Origin: Gamarada debralockiae
Lineage: Eukaryota; Ascomycota; Leotiomycetes; Helotiales; Hyphodiscaceae
Length of the DNA: 64,000 bases
Direction: 5' to 3'
Assembly: GCA_002803225.1 (NCBI GenBank)
Contig: NXFV01000391.1
Span: 1-64,000, forward strand
Numbering within the stretch: position 1 is the stretch's first letter; each line of letters begins with the position of its first letter. The notes below the pieces were generated by a model, which searched no databases, was not told the DNA's origin, and worked only from the letters and a program-made list of their open reading frames with translations. Shown here in pieces: positions 20,850 to 32,417 of the stretch. The translations under genes were made by a program, and so were the position numbers.

Positions 20850-22914
20850 TCAGCTCTTCTCGCCCTCCTTCCCCGTCTCATTCCCCTCCATATTACCGCT
20901 CCCCTTCTCTCCCTCATCACTCGCACTACCAACACTATACCGATCTCGTCCCATCTCCTCTATCGGCGTCCTAACATGCAGCTCATCCAGTTCACTCTCA
21001 TCAAAATCCGCAGCCTCAACATCCCTATTCGATCTCTTGTTCCTGAAACTCTCCAATCCCATCCCGCCTCTCGCTCCATTCCGCGCACCTCCAAGGGACA
21101 TCGGTGCTTCTCCTCCAAACAAGCCCTTGTACCCAGCCCGTGCGCGCCGCTCTTTCCAGACGTAGTATCCCCATGCCGCAGCGGCGATAGCGACAATTAC
21201 CAGTACGATCTCTCCGGATTTGTAGTAAGCATGCCATTTCGCCTCTTCGAGCTTAGCTTGCTCGGCCTCCTCTGCAGCTGTACTATTAGGATGGCCACCA
21301 ACGGACGTCTCGAGGCCTTTCTCGCCGTCAATGCGACTGTCTGCGGGAACTCCACCAATGCTTGCAATGTCCACTTTCATGAAGCGGTCGAGTATATCGC
21401 GGGTTCGGCGCGCGTAGTCGAAAGGTACCATATGTGACGAGTTGTAGAACAGGACATAAGTTAAGTTCCTGGCTTCTTGCCAGAATCCTGCGGGTTCACC
21501 TTCGAATACCCAGTCTCGACGCGGTGCCCATGTACCGGGTGAGATTTCGAAGCCTTTGCCGCCGTTCCATTCCATGTTGCTGATAAGTTGCTCTGTGCCG
21601 ATGTGGTTGCAGATCAGATCTTCGGCGCCGGAGAATAGGACTGTGGGGACTTCGGCGATGAGATCGGGGAGCAGTTGGATAGAGGGCTTGGAGTTTTGGG
21701 CGCGGAATGCACTCCCTACTGCACCGTTGCATTCTGTCCATCCGGTTCTCTTTCCTTTGTCGATGTGCAGAGCGTCTACGACATCTTGTCGGCGCAGATA
21801 GGAGGTGACGTCTGTCAAGTCCGGAGGCCAGTTCATACCACAGCTTGGGTAGGTGTCCTTCAATCTGACGTCGTACATGTTGTAGCACATCATGTTGCCG
21901 TCTGAGCCCTTGGTCTGGGTCTCTTGGAGGATATCCTGCAGGATCTGCTCGCACATCGACAGATCCACATGGTCTCTGCCTCCAGCCTGGTTTATCGCTT
22001 TGACACAAATCGCTTGCTGGGATTCCAAGCGGTTGGCGACATCGGAGCCACGCTGAACCAACCCCTTCTCGTATGCGAATGCTAGATATGCCATGTATTG
22101 CTCTTCAGGTGAAATCCATCCATTTCCAATGAGCATTCCCTTGAGGTTCCATTGGTGCTTCGCTCCGGCTTTGTTTCGATCGAGAATCGCCCTGGAGATG
22201 TAGGGAATATGTTGTCCTGCATAGGACTCTCCGGCAATATAGATCTAGAGTATATCAGTATGTGGCCTTTAAGCAAGGTATTGCGCTACTCACATCATCG
22301 TGCTCATACTCAGGGAACAGAGCAAACCACTTCTCCAAAAACTGCACAAACTGGTCGGCCATTTCTGGCAGTTCATGAACATAGCTGTCCGTATCCACAA
22401 AACTGAAACCCGTTCCAACCGGATTATCAACGAACATGACATTCGCAAATTCATCCCACGATCCGTCATTGTATTCGAGAGCTGGACCGTTCGATTGGTC
22501 CTTCACTCTGTACGGTCCAATCTCCATCAATGCTCCGTCTTCCGAACTGCATCCTGGACCACCGTTCAGCCATATAACTGTTCGTTGTCTGTTCGCGATA
22601 TGTCTATTTTGAAAATGCCAGAAGAACAAGTTGCCATTGTGCTCGGGTGTGATCTCGATGTGTCTGTAGATGTCCACGTCAGCCAGAATTTAGAGCCACG
22701 TACAGAGCCCTTGGGGAACTCACCCAGCATGCATCTTTAGCAGCGGTCCATCAGGGGCACCGGGCAGCGAATGCACAAAGTAATCTGCCGCCGTCTTGTC
22801 TGCCAGGCCTATCGAAGGCAGTAGGGACAATGACAAGAGTCCCAATATCGTTGTTAACGCCCTGGAAGTCGTCCTCCCTCGCGACCGAGCCGGAGGAGAG
22901 GAGAAGAATCGCAT
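20850..22914 (-). CDS. KEX1: Kex1-type Golgi serine carboxypeptidase
   Basis: Three exons, 22724-22914, 22294-22663 and 20850-22244, giving 651 residues. Kex1 is a late-Golgi membrane carboxypeptidase that trims C-terminal Lys/Arg after Kex2 cleavage of secreted precursors. The order is: an N-terminal signal anchor ([20 protein letters not shown]), the peptidase S10 domain with oxyanion motif [15 protein letters not shown], nucleophile GESYAG (Ser about 194, immediately after the second intron), Asp in [11 protein letters not shown] (about 394) and His in [10 protein letters not shown] (about 455). A transmembrane segment follows ([20 protein letters not shown]), then an acidic cytosolic tail rich in Glu, Asp and Gly. 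All triad residues and the membrane anchor are present, which separates it from secreted carboxypeptidases. Introns are 60 and 49 nt. Confidence 0.95.
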
Positions 22915-25097
22915 CTTGGATGCCGATTCAGAAGCTGAGGAGAGGATATTACTGAGCTCGCGCGACAGCGATTCTCAAATAACTTATTGTTTCTGTGTAA
23001 AAGGTGTCCTGAGGTGGAGCTTGCGCAAGCCTCTTGAGGCGCTTTTAGCGATGACCCCCCGGTGCAGAAAGCTGAAAATAGCCCCGGGCGTGTTACAAGA
23101 TTGGCATTTTGCAGGTTTTGAAATAAACGCTTTAAAAAGACGGATGTAATTTCAATCGGAAAATTTTAGAATTCATCAGAAATGGAACTGTGAGAGCTGT
23201 TGTTATTGCAGGCTCTTTGTAGTAACGACGTCCTTTGTCAAAATCAGGGGGTCTTTTGCTTGGCATTTCCGAGGCTAGAACCGTTGAATCCACAATCTGT
23301 TCTTGCTCCCAAAATAACATCAAAACTGTTGCTCCCTCTTTAAATCCCCTACGAAGATCACCATTTGGTTTGAAGGTTTCTGAAAGAACGAAATAACTCG
23401 TGTGATCTTGGAAGGCAAGTCGACCCTTGGCAGCCTTTCAACGAGGCTTACGCTTTGCGTCAAATGTCAAGGATCTGAAGCTTGATCAGTTCCAAGAGAA
23501 GTTTGACAATCACATCTTGCTACATCACATGATTCGTGTGGTCTGTAGAATATTTTAATGACAAGGCTGGATATTCAAGCTAGTTACGATGACTGTTTCG
23601 GTCAGGGCAAAGATGAGGGATATTGTTGGACGAATGTGCTGTTAACAGTGTAGTTCCTGCAAGCCAGTCCGAGACTTTTTGTCATTAAACCTTTCACACT
23701 TTGATTCAAGGCCGCCGTGAAAGAGTTGCTTCAGTAAGGCTGCGGTCTGTTGCCTCAGTAAGGCTGCGGTCTGTTGCCGATAGTACTTTCGTTGTCGATT
23801 CTCGTCTCGTCTTTTGTTCTTTGTTTTGCTGCAGCAGAGCTGATCACAGGAAGGTCTGGATTGGTCTTCTCTTGCAGGATCACAATGCTTCTTTACTGTA
23901 GATACTGGAAGGAACTTGAGGCCTTTGGCTCTTTGGCTGCGGCTCTGATGCTGAGAGACGTGGAAGTGATTATGCTGTCATAGCATTTGCGAAGTCAAGT
24001 CAGGTGAATCGCCCAGAACTAGATAGTGACAATGAAAGAGAAGGCAGAACCAACACAGTATGGCTAAATTTGTCAGATTAACAAGAAACTCACTGGTCGG
24101 AACGCAGCCTCACAAGTGGCATGTCTCTCTATGCACTATGGAAGATTCCCTAGGAGTACTTCAAGCGGCGGTTGTTGTGTTTGAGTTAAGTCTTCTGTGA
24201 ACATGAGCAAACACCTGGCCTAAGTTCTTATGGTATTTCTCATTGGGGTCAGAGCCATTACACAGCAAAACAACATCAAGTGCTTCAGCATTCATATCCC
24301 TTGCTTTGCATCAGCAGTACACTCCGGCGAACATCTACGCTCACCGCTCTCTTCACCACTCATAGACGCCACAAAGGGTGCAGAGTGCGGAAGAGCTGGA
24401 CCCCCGGTTGCAAAGATTCGACGTCGGAGATAGCAAGGAAAACGAAATATCAATCGACGATGACAATGGAACTGTCATTTGGAGTTTGCCTAGCATGGTT
24501 GGTATGGATATTTCAAGTCTATTCTTCTTGCGCGTGACAGCTGCCAGGGTGGCTAAGACATACAGTTTCGAAGGTGGCCTTCGATGAAATGCGAGTCGGA
24601 CCTGCATCTTGCATTGAGACTGCCACACCGATCCTGATTGTAATGCGATATATACATGTATTTTGGTTTTCAAGAAGGGCCTGATGAGTTTATTTAAGAC
24701 TCGAGAGCGGCACATAACAAACTGAACTGAGTTGAGTGGATCCGGGCGTGACAGCTGCTTGATTTCTTTCCTATAGCCTTTCCGCAGCATCTATGGCTAC
24801 ACAGGTCAGACTCGCAGTAAAGGTACTGCCTCGCCAAATTTCCACAGCGAGTATTGCTTGCAAATATCTTAATAAGCAAAATGCACCTACTCCCTTCCCT
24901 CAATTCCATAAGATGTTTGAGATAGTGCAAGAGCTCTTTATCAAGCGGGAGCTTGTCATCCGTGAGACTTTAGACTAGCTCTGCACAGTAAGCCTGTATC
25001 AGCCATGGCAGCCTCCGTCGCCGGGGCCATCATCATTGGCATGTAGAGAGCTCAGAATAAATCCCCGAAGCCCTTCTCGGAATCTTTCTTTATCAGA
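22915..25097. other. 2.2 kb intergenic stretch
   Basis: I could not assemble a gene here from ORFs or splice-joined frames. Apart from the KEX1 leader and a 24 bp direct repeat at 23725-23772, I see nothing. Confidence 0.45.
23725..23778. repeat. 24 bp direct repeat, two copies
   Basis: The unit GTTGCYTCAGTAAGGC plus TGCGGTCT occurs at 23725-23748 and again at 23749-23772 with one mismatch, followed by the start of a third copy (GTTGCC). It lies in noncoding DNA. Confidence 0.85.
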
Positions 25098-25977
25098 TCA
25101 ACCATACCCTGCATTCCAGTTACTTAAAGTGTTCTCAAAAGGCAGATTGCCCAGGGCATGACCTGCCTCTGGCATAATGGATTCTCCATTTTCACCTTTC
25201 ACGTAGCGGAAAGGCATCTCTGTACTCTCGTTCTTATTTATGCGAAGTTCTGGGTAATCGATGTAAGGGATCTTGTCGAGTGGAACTATGATACGGTCAT
25301 TTATGCAACCACCCGGGCTATAATGTATCGACTTACTCTTTTCTTGAACCACCATTCTCGTTACTCTCACTGCGGTATCCGTAGTCATCTGCTTTGGACC
25401 GAGACGGCGGCCTTCAAATCCCTTCTTTCTTAACTCGGATGTCCTGTCTGTTCATGGTCAGTGCCAAGTCCAACACATGAAAAGTACCTAGGGTTGCAGG
25501 CGCGATTGAGAAGGCAAGGCAAGTTCCCTGATGAATCCACTTAGACCACCACTGACAAACCTGATTGACCAATAATAAAGAAGACTCATTCTTACCTCTG
25601 GGTGGATCATCTCCTATAAAATATCAGCATGTGGTAATACGGGAGGACTCGGGAGACCACCAACCTAAAATTCCACCAAACAAGAAAACATCAAAAACCT
25701 GGCCATCCTCTGGGCTCAATTCCTTCGTTGCAGATGGGTCGAGCAAGCAGACACGAGTCTTATCTTCAGCATACAGGGTCTCCACGCTTCGGACATCAGC
25801 AGTGAAACCAGGTACAGCTCTCAAGGCCTCCGGCAGCACCAATGTGGGCGGGATTGATGACAAACAGAACTTTGCACCTGCTTGGTGGGACTCCTTCGCT
25901 ATGGTGACATACTCCAATTCCGACCAGGGACCAAGTTCATCATCAAGATGCTCAACTATGTAAGTTTTGCCAGCCAT
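25098..25977 (-). CDS. SFM1: SPOUT-fold protein arginine methyltransferase Sfm1
   Basis: Four exons: 25665-25977, 25596-25613, 25337-25447 and 25098-25285, giving 209 residues, close to the yeast protein (about 213). Yeast Sfm1 monomethylates an arginine of ribosomal protein Rps3 with S-adenosylmethionine. The sequence follows it closely: KTYIVEHLDDELGPWSELEY at the start, CLLDPSATKELSPEDGQVFD, the knot motif FGGILGDDPPRDRTSELR, RRLGPKQMTTDTAVRVT, and IDYPELRINKNESTEMPFRYVK. GDDPPR is encoded by an exon of only 18 nt. The third intron (25286-25336, 51 nt) is a stopless multiple of three, so an unspliced reading inserts 17 residues before PLDKIPYIDYPE. The first donor is the unusual GTTGGT. 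The start is the ATG giving MAGKTYIVEH; frames extending upstream are not family-like. Confidence 0.92.
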
Positions 25978-26964
25978 TTTGACTGGATGGGACCCTTGAA
26001 GGGGGGTGCCACCAGACTTATGGATCAGCCTTCGGATAAATCCCACGGCGTGAGACACGAGGCAGCTAAATGGTTCAAACCCCGAGAACGAATCGGAAGA
26101 TATGGCACTGACGGATAGGAAACAGAGTTTGGGTGCGTTGCGGGGTAAAAGGATTCCGCGATTCTGAGAGGAGGGAGCGTGATTGAGGATCGAAGCATGC
26201 AAAGAAGTTGGTGTATCTGACTCGTGCAAGGACTCTTTTCTCTTCCAAGCAATCTTATATGAATTACTGTTTGAATTCGGGGAGATGACCTTGGCCTCAA
26301 TGTTACTCTGCAGTCTTGTGATAATGCTTGTCCAATAGATATACTCCAGGAGAGGATCTTTGCGGGATCTGAGCAAGTGTGAGTGTGCAGGGCAGGACAA
26401 GGAATAGCTGGAATCAGCTACATTCTGAGATAAGGGTCCTGGATATTTGAAGGTACTTACGTCAATTTCAGGTCATAGACACGAGACCCTGACAATCAAT
26501 CAAAATTTGTAGATCGAAAAGGGGGAGGGTGTGGTTGGAAAAGGAAAGAGTGAAAATCATATGCCACTCTGAGTGAGTTTGAGAAACTTTAAGCGAAACG
26601 TTATCGGCTCTCCCCACCTTTTCTACCACCTTCGACGTGCTATCACTCGAACTGCGTCACCCTGTTTGCTAATCAATTATTCAGTCGATCGTGCGAAGAA
26701 TCGAAGCTCTTTCAAGTAGCTCGGCAGGGGTCTCGAATTCACCAACGAGCCGCATCGAATCACGGCCGTCCTTTGATCCCGCTGCTGGGCCAATCCAGAC
26801 GACCAAGGATCTAGCCTTGACAGCGAATAATAAGTTCGTCAGACAACGCAACGTCCTTCCAAAATATTCGAGAACGATACCAACGTCTTCAAAACAATCG
26901 GTCCCCTTGAACCTCATTCCAAGACCCTCTACAGCATCCCACACAAATATCTAACACCTTCAAG
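25978..26964. promoter_or_regulatory. Divergent region between SFM1 and IGO1-like gene
   Basis: Both genes start away from this 987 bp stretch. The SFM1 frame stays open upstream of its ATG by chance for over 100 codons, but the extension has no family resemblance. No other feature was seen. Confidence 0.4.
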
Positions 26965-27507
26965 ATGGCTCTGAATCCCCACCAAAAGAAGAAGGTCGAC
27001 ATTGCGGTAAGTGATCTGCAGATCAGCTACTCCTCAATTCAATCCCAAGATCTCCTACTGAAGTAAATAATATCACAGTCCCTTTCTCCCGACGAGCAAC
27101 GCCTCTTCCGCCTCTACGGCAAGCTCCCTTCCAAATCCGACCACCTAGCCAAACACCTCAAAGAACGCAAATACTTCGACTCGGGCGACTACGCTCTCTC
27201 CAAAGCCGGCAAGGCCAGCTCCGTCGACACCGGTAGCGTGGGCTCCCAACACCCTCTCCCAGAAAATATCCCTCACCTCTCGTCTCCTGGCGTTGGCAAT
27301 GCTGCACAGGGCGGTAGCGGCAATAGCAATATCCAGCTGGGAGGCTCGGGCGGTGTACAGAGTGGAAGTCCTGTCAAGGAGAGCAGCTTCTTGAACAGAG
27401 AGACTAGTGTGGATGAGTTGGAGGAGACTGAGGCGCCGAAGGCTGAGAGAGCGATGGATAGTGTTAGTCCTCCGCTTGTGAAAGAGGGAATTCCGATTAG
27501 GAGATAG
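26965..27507 (+). CDS. IGO1: Endosulfine/Igo family PP2A inhibitor
   Basis: Two exons, 26965-27006 and 27079-27507, giving 156 residues. Igo1/Igo2 (endosulfine, ARPP-19) are phosphorylated by Rim15/Greatwall kinase and then inhibit PP2A-B55, which protects mRNAs and promotes quiescence or mitotic entry. The diagnostic core is RLYGKLPSKSDHLAKHLKERKYFDSGDYALSKAG, with the FDSGDY motif at residues 47-52 and the kinase target Ser at 49. The N-terminal exon is basic (MALNPHQKKKVDIA). The C-terminal half is Gly/Ser-rich and disordered, as usual in fungi. The intron is 72 nt with a GTAAGT donor and CACAG acceptor. Confidence 0.93.
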
Positions 27508-28877
27508 GCTGCGAGATATGTTACTTGGAGGCTGGTCTGCTAGGCACTATGAAGTTTGTGATTTGCTGGTTCCGGCGTTTGAGGCTTTATCTCAGGACTT
27601 TGGGATGAGAAATCGGGGTTCACTGTACATGTTACTTGTTTCTGTAACGTTTACGTCTTGCTCGTCATGCTATACTGCTGACGCAAAAAAAAAAAAAAGA
27701 TGGTTTTCAATCTCCATGTGTTTCTAAGATATCATGTTACTGTGACGGCCTCAAGGTGAAGAGAAACGAGGGACTGATTAGGAGCAGCCACTCTTTGACG
27801 CCGCTCTCCGTAAAGTGAACAATGCCAAAGCAACCCACGTTCACTTAAGGAATCTGGCTGAATTAGTCAGCTATAACTTAAAATAAAAAGTAGAGCCTTA
27901 ATACTTCACTTGACCATTGAATAATGAGAACAAAGTCAGCTTTGAGAGTACAGTAAGCCAAAGACATAGTCCAATCCAAATCAACCAGCTGCCAAAAACA
28001 TCCGAGTCATATTGTTAACCCAGACACGTCTAAATATTGCAATCGTATTTTCTATAACTATCTAAATACAACATTTTCTCTCCTCAATAATTTTCCTCCT
28101 AACAAAACTCTCAAGATTTTGAACCAGTAAAAGTCCGTCGACCGTCAGTCTATTCGCAATGCGTTCTACGTACAGTACATTATGCACAAAAGCCATAAGT
28201 CAACCGAGGTTATAACTTCAAAGTCGAAAGCAGAAAAGAATATGGCCCCCGCCTTTTTTTGCAACGAAGGCGGATAACGACCATTCTTACTATTATAGTC
28301 ATGGTCTTGGCGAGAAGTATCACTACGTTGGTTCTTAGGGCTATTTGGCCTTTTATTGCTTTGTTTCAATATCTAGATGGACGCTTTCTGCTATATATTG
28401 AGATTACCAGAAGAGGAGACAGCAAAACTACGTACAGAATTTCGACTATTTTTGGACTGGAATTCGAAACAGCAGCATTTCAGCTGTTATTTTCGGCCCC
28501 AGGCGAACCTTCTTCTTGTTGGAGGACCTGCGATGGAAATGGGTTTGAAGCACATTAGGGAGGTGGAAGAAGCTACCGGTTCTCCGTACAGGATCGGAAT
28601 GCTAGGAATTCAGACCTTAGCTAGAGTTCTGTATAGATCTTCCAGCATGCTCCTCTCTTGAGTCCTGAGTCCTAATAATTATCGTTTTGGTTAAGCCCAA
28701 CTAAATTGACCTCGATGTCACTACGACCACAGTCAGTGTGAGCAATCCTGTTGGAGCTTTCCCCGCTAAAACTTTGACGAACTTCTTGAAAACGGCAAAG
28801 ATATTTATTTATCAAGAGAAACTCAATTTTCTTCAACGCAACAACCTGGCAATTGAATGCTTCGCAATTTGCTCAAG
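27508..28877. other. Intergenic, with a poly-A tract
   Basis: A run of about 14 A lies at 27685-27698, after the IGO1 stop. The rest is AT-rich with short ORFs only; no gene is supported. Confidence 0.45.
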
Positions 28878-30036
28878 ATGGCCGAAACAAGCGCGAAAAG
28901 AATCAAGACCTCCCACATCAGCATTGGAACTCACAAGTAAGTCAACCTACATTCAGAGAGAATATCTTTAGAGCTCAATGCTCACTGAACTCCGCTCGCT
29001 CCCTCTTTCTGCTCCAATTCAGTAGATGCTGACTCCAAGAAGTGGACACTTTCATGCAGATGAGGCATTAGCAGTCTACATGCTCCGGCTCTTACCAACG
29101 TACAAAGACTCAATTCTCGTTCGAACACGCGACCCCAAGCTCCTGGAGACCTGCCACACAGTCGTTGATGTAGGCGGTGAATACGATGCCTCAGCCAACC
29201 GTTACGATCACCATCAGCGCACTTTCGACACGACCTTCCCCAATCGCCCAACCAAACTTTCCAGCGCTGGCTTAGTCTACATGCATTTCGGCAAGGCGAT
29301 CATTGCGCAGCATCTTGGTGTCCCAGAAGAAGCGGAGGAGGTCAAGGTTCTGTGGGAGAAGGTTTATGAGAGCTTCATTGAGGCAGTGGATGCAAATGAC
29401 AACGGAATCTCAGCTTATGACCCCAAGGGAATTGAGGCGGCTGGTTTGGAAAAGAGATTCAGTGACGGAGGCTTTTCTTTGGGTGCCATGGTCTCAAGAC
29501 TGAATCCCAACTGGAACGACCCGGTCCCTTCAGACCCTGTTCAGGCTCAACAATTCGAGGATGAGAAGTTTCTGGTAGCAAGCATGAGAATGGGCGAGGA
29601 GTTCTCACGAGATCTCGAATACTACATCAAAGCATGGCTTCCGGCGAGAGATATTGTGCGAAAGGCGTATGCCAACCGATTACAGCATGATCCCAAAGGC
29701 AGGATATTGGTGTTTGACGGGCAAGCTGTTCCTTGGAAGGACCACCTCTACACTCTCGAGGGCGAGGAGGCTGGAGACGACAAGGTACTTTATGTTCTGT
29801 ACCCGGAGAAGCCAACACCAGACGCGAAGTGGAGAATACAAGCTGTACCCGTGACCAAGGATTCCTTCCAGAGCAGAAAGCCTTTACCAGAGGCATGGAG
29901 AGGCATGAGGGATGAGCAGTTGGATGAGGTGACGGGAGTACCTGGCGGAGTCTTTGTACATGCTGCTGGATTTATTGGTGGAAACAAGACTTTTGATGGA
30001 GCAAAAGCTATGGCTGTCAAGGCAGTTGATTCATAG
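28878..30036 (+). CDS. MYG1: MYG1-type exonuclease (DHH-like)
   Basis: Two exons, 28878-28936 and 29040-30036, giving 351 residues; an in-frame ATG at 28857 would add MLRNLLK, a short basic start that could aid mitochondrial import. MYG1 proteins are DHH-superfamily 3'-5' exonucleases found in nucleolus and mitochondria, linked to coordination of nuclear and mitochondrial RNA. Motifs: SGHFHADEALAVYMLR (metal-binding HADE), DVGGEYDASANRYDHHQRTF (the DHH motif), SSAGLVYMHFG, EAVDANDNGI, and the C-terminal GVFVHAAGFIGGNKTFDGA. The exon junction restores THKSGHFHADE. The acceptor (CCAAG) sits only a few bases after a CTGAC, so the branch point may be an upstream ACTGAAC. Confidence 0.93.
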
Positions 30037-31046
30037 ACAAATCAAATACCCCTCTCAACTTGAAGAGTTGAAGCTAAAACGGTCTCTCAGTTTCAGCAAA
30101 TGACCAGTGACCTTTTTAAAACCCTGGGCAGTGAAGCTACGAATCCTTCCAAGTCAAACAATTCTTGAAGCCCAGATCGTTCTCTCGTTTTGAGCAAATG
30201 ACCACTAACCCTTTTGGACTTGAACAAATGGACTTTAAATCATTCTTCCTGTTTGAGTCATTACAACCTTTAAACCATCGCTCTACTTGAGGACTGAAAT
30301 CCTCCTGTTGACCCTCAAGCAATCCAAATGGGTGCCCCGTCAATCCTCAGCGGGGCAATCGGCCTATTCCGATATTGCCTAGCGTAAAATTCATCCACGC
30401 GAAGGTTAATTTTCCACGTTAATCAGTAATTACCAAATGAAATTCACATGTGCTGTTGCAAGCTGTTGCAAGCTGTTCATTTTCCTTCTTTGAGCGCGAA
30501 AGGATCTTCTGGAACTCTGCAGCATCTCTAGAAGTCATTGGATTACCAAAGTCGACCTGACCTGCAACCTGATTCACCTCGAGCCTTTTTGAGAGTGACC
30601 CCTTGACGATCTCAAAAATTCAGGGCCCGATATCCCAGTCTTTCCAGCACGCGACAGAAGAGATCATTGGCGCAACCTTCTTCGGGGCATCAGGCCAGGC
30701 AACGTCTGCCAGCATTTTCGAAAGACCCCTTCATCTCGAAACTGCCAGAGTCGAACAGTCATCGTCCAGGCAGATCTAGCTCTCACACCGCTCCTGCGAA
30801 CATCTGCAACTTTTCGCGTACGATAACGAAGCGGTCGACACGGCTGATAAGGGGAGCTTGCTGGACTGCGGGACATCACAACTCTTCACCGCAACTGAAC
30901 GAACAACAAGGCGTATCTCGAGAGGACTACCCAGCAACCGACGCGTCTCTCGCCTTCTACGAACTGGGCAGTCGTTCAAACGGTCTTGAAATATACGGAT
31001 ACCGAGCTGGGCACGCTTCAACGCACGCTCGGCGCCTACTGCGCCG
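30037..31046. other. Intergenic and long leader of ICE2
   Basis: About 1 kb without a supported gene. A 10 bp unit (AGCTGTTGCA) is repeated almost three times at 30452-30476. An upstream ORF at 30667-31113 overlaps the ICE2 start out of frame and is probably not a gene, though it could act as an upstream ORF if transcribed. Confidence 0.45.
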
Positions 31047-32417
31047 ATGTGGTTCTTTCGCGTTATCTCCTCTGCGATCTTCCTCCTCTCCATTATCCTC
31101 TCGATACCTATAGCCTTCGATGTTGGTGGGCGTGAGTGTGGGCTGGCGTTCTCGCTATCGCTCTTTTACTTCTATTTCTTCTACTCGACAATAAGGCTTG
31201 CAACTCCGGACACCTCACGAATAAGATGGGCGCTAGTAAAGATGATCGGGATGGCACAGTGGGTGCTCATACCAGGCTTGTTGATATGGAGTATGAACCG
31301 GTTTGCGGTGGATGCGAATGCCAGCGGAAACTGGGTCGCGAGAACATTTGAAGGGAAGAGAGCACAGAATTCGAGCGTAAAAGAATGGATATTTGGTTCT
31401 GGAGGCCTTCTAGAGATGATGACTATCGGAACCTGGGATAAGCTGCTGAGATACTCCACACCCTTTTTCCAACTGGCCGAAGGGTTTTGTAGCTTGTTGG
31501 TGATACAAGCAGCGGGACAAATCACCAGATGGCTCGTGAACCGCCGCAGTGATAGCTGGATGGTAAGTAGCTTCTTCCATCACCACTATGGATATAGGCG
31601 ACTAACTGAAGCTCTACAGATCTGGTTGCTTGTATTGTCGGCCTCCATCATATCCAGCTCTGTCTACTTCCTCTGGCGAATTACAACCTTCCCAGAAATC
31701 GGCAACGTGGATGCCACGCTGATTGGAGTCACTATCACCTGTGCGGTGTTCTTATGCGCTTGGGGAATTGGAAGTGGCCGAGGGAACCCAGTAGAGAGCT
31801 CTCTACTCTTTGCGTATGTGGTCTTGTGTATCTACCAAATTTTCACGGACTACCTACCAACATCGACATCGGAGCCTCCTCCACCTCCAGCACAACCGGA
31901 GTTTCCCCCTTTCCCTCCGATAATTATGGCGTCATACTCAACCCTAGTATATGTACTGTCGACGCTGCCTTCGGCGGTGCATTCGGGGTTCACCTTCCTC
32001 TATGCGGCTTTCCAGACCATCACACCTTCAGTTATCATCTCTCTCGCCTATCGGATCTTCGTGTTCTACGCGGCTACGCGAATTATTCCTGCTGTCCGCG
32101 AGTCCGGAGCTCGGGCACTATCTCAAGAACCGAGCCTTGAAGACAGCGACGGAGCTGGAAAGATTCTCGGCTTGCTCAGCTGGTTCAGCCCTTCGATTCT
32201 AGTTGCTGTCTACACGAGCTTGCTAATGCAGCACTTTTCTACCACCTCAGGAGAGGGAAACGGAGCCGAATGGTGGACTCTTCAAGGCGGAGATGCTGGA
32301 GGGAATATCTGGCGGTGGATCAACGTTGCTGCGACAATGGCATTATATGCACTGGAACTTTATCTGGGCAAAGAGGATTATGACGGTTCCTTAACTGGAC
32401 ACTGGAAGACGGATTGA
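31047..32417 (+). CDS. ICE2: ER membrane protein of the Ice2 family
   Basis: Two exons, 31047-31562 and 31620-32417, giving 437 residues with eight or more hydrophobic segments. Yeast Ice2 is a polytopic ER protein that shapes cortical ER and promotes membrane lipid supply by restraining lipin (Spo7-Nem1/Pah1). The N-terminal half fits the family: SSAIFLLSIILSIPIAFDVGGRECGLAFSLSLF, WVLIPGLLIWSMNRFAVDA and LRYSTPFFQLAEGFCSLLVIQAAGQ. The 57 nt intron (GTAAGT donor, CTAAC branch, CTACAG acceptor) is in frame and free of stops, so a naive ORF call keeps 19 false residues between SWM and IWLL. A Pro-rich loop (EPPPPPAQPEFPPFPP) lies between membrane segments. Confidence 0.88.
   Translation: MWFFRVISSAIFLLSIILSIPIAFDVGGRECGLAFSLSLFYFYFFYSTIRLATPDTSRIRWALVKMIGMAQWVLIPGLLIWSMNRFAVDANASGNWVARTFEGKRAQNSSVKEWIFGSGGLLEMMTIGTWDKLLRYSTPFFQLAEGFCSLLVIQAAGQITRWLVNRRSDSWMVSSFFHHHYGYRRLTEALQIWLLVLSASIISSSVYFLWRITTFPEIGNVDATLIGVTITCAVFLCAWGIGSGRGNPVESSLLFAYVVLCIYQIFTDYLPTSTSEPPPPPAQPEFPPFPPIIMASYSTLVYVLSTLPSAVHSGFTFLYAAFQTITPSVIISLAYRIFVFYAATRIIPAVRESGARALSQEPSLEDSDGAGKILGLLSWFSPSILVAVYTSLLMQHFSTTSGEGNGAEWWTLQGGDAGGNIWRWINVAATMALYALELYLGKEDYDGSLTGHWKTD

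Noticed and set aside
25624..26400. 258-codon minus-strand ORF as the full SFM1 protein
   Set aside because: The first 140 codons have no family resemblance; the SPOUT methyltransferase begins at MAGKTYIVEH (25977) and continues through introns.
27685..27698. Poly-A tract as the tail of a retroposed gene
   Set aside because: The sequence before it is the 3' flank of an intron-containing gene and there are no target-site duplications; a simple homopolymer is enough.
28166..28661. Overlapping ORFs suggesting a small membrane protein
   Set aside because: The hydrophobic stretch is short, frames conflict and there is no supported start or splice pattern.
30667..31113. ORF of 148 codons upstream of ICE2
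   Set aside because: It overlaps the ICE2 start in another frame and has no domain or codon-like composition; most likely leader sequence.
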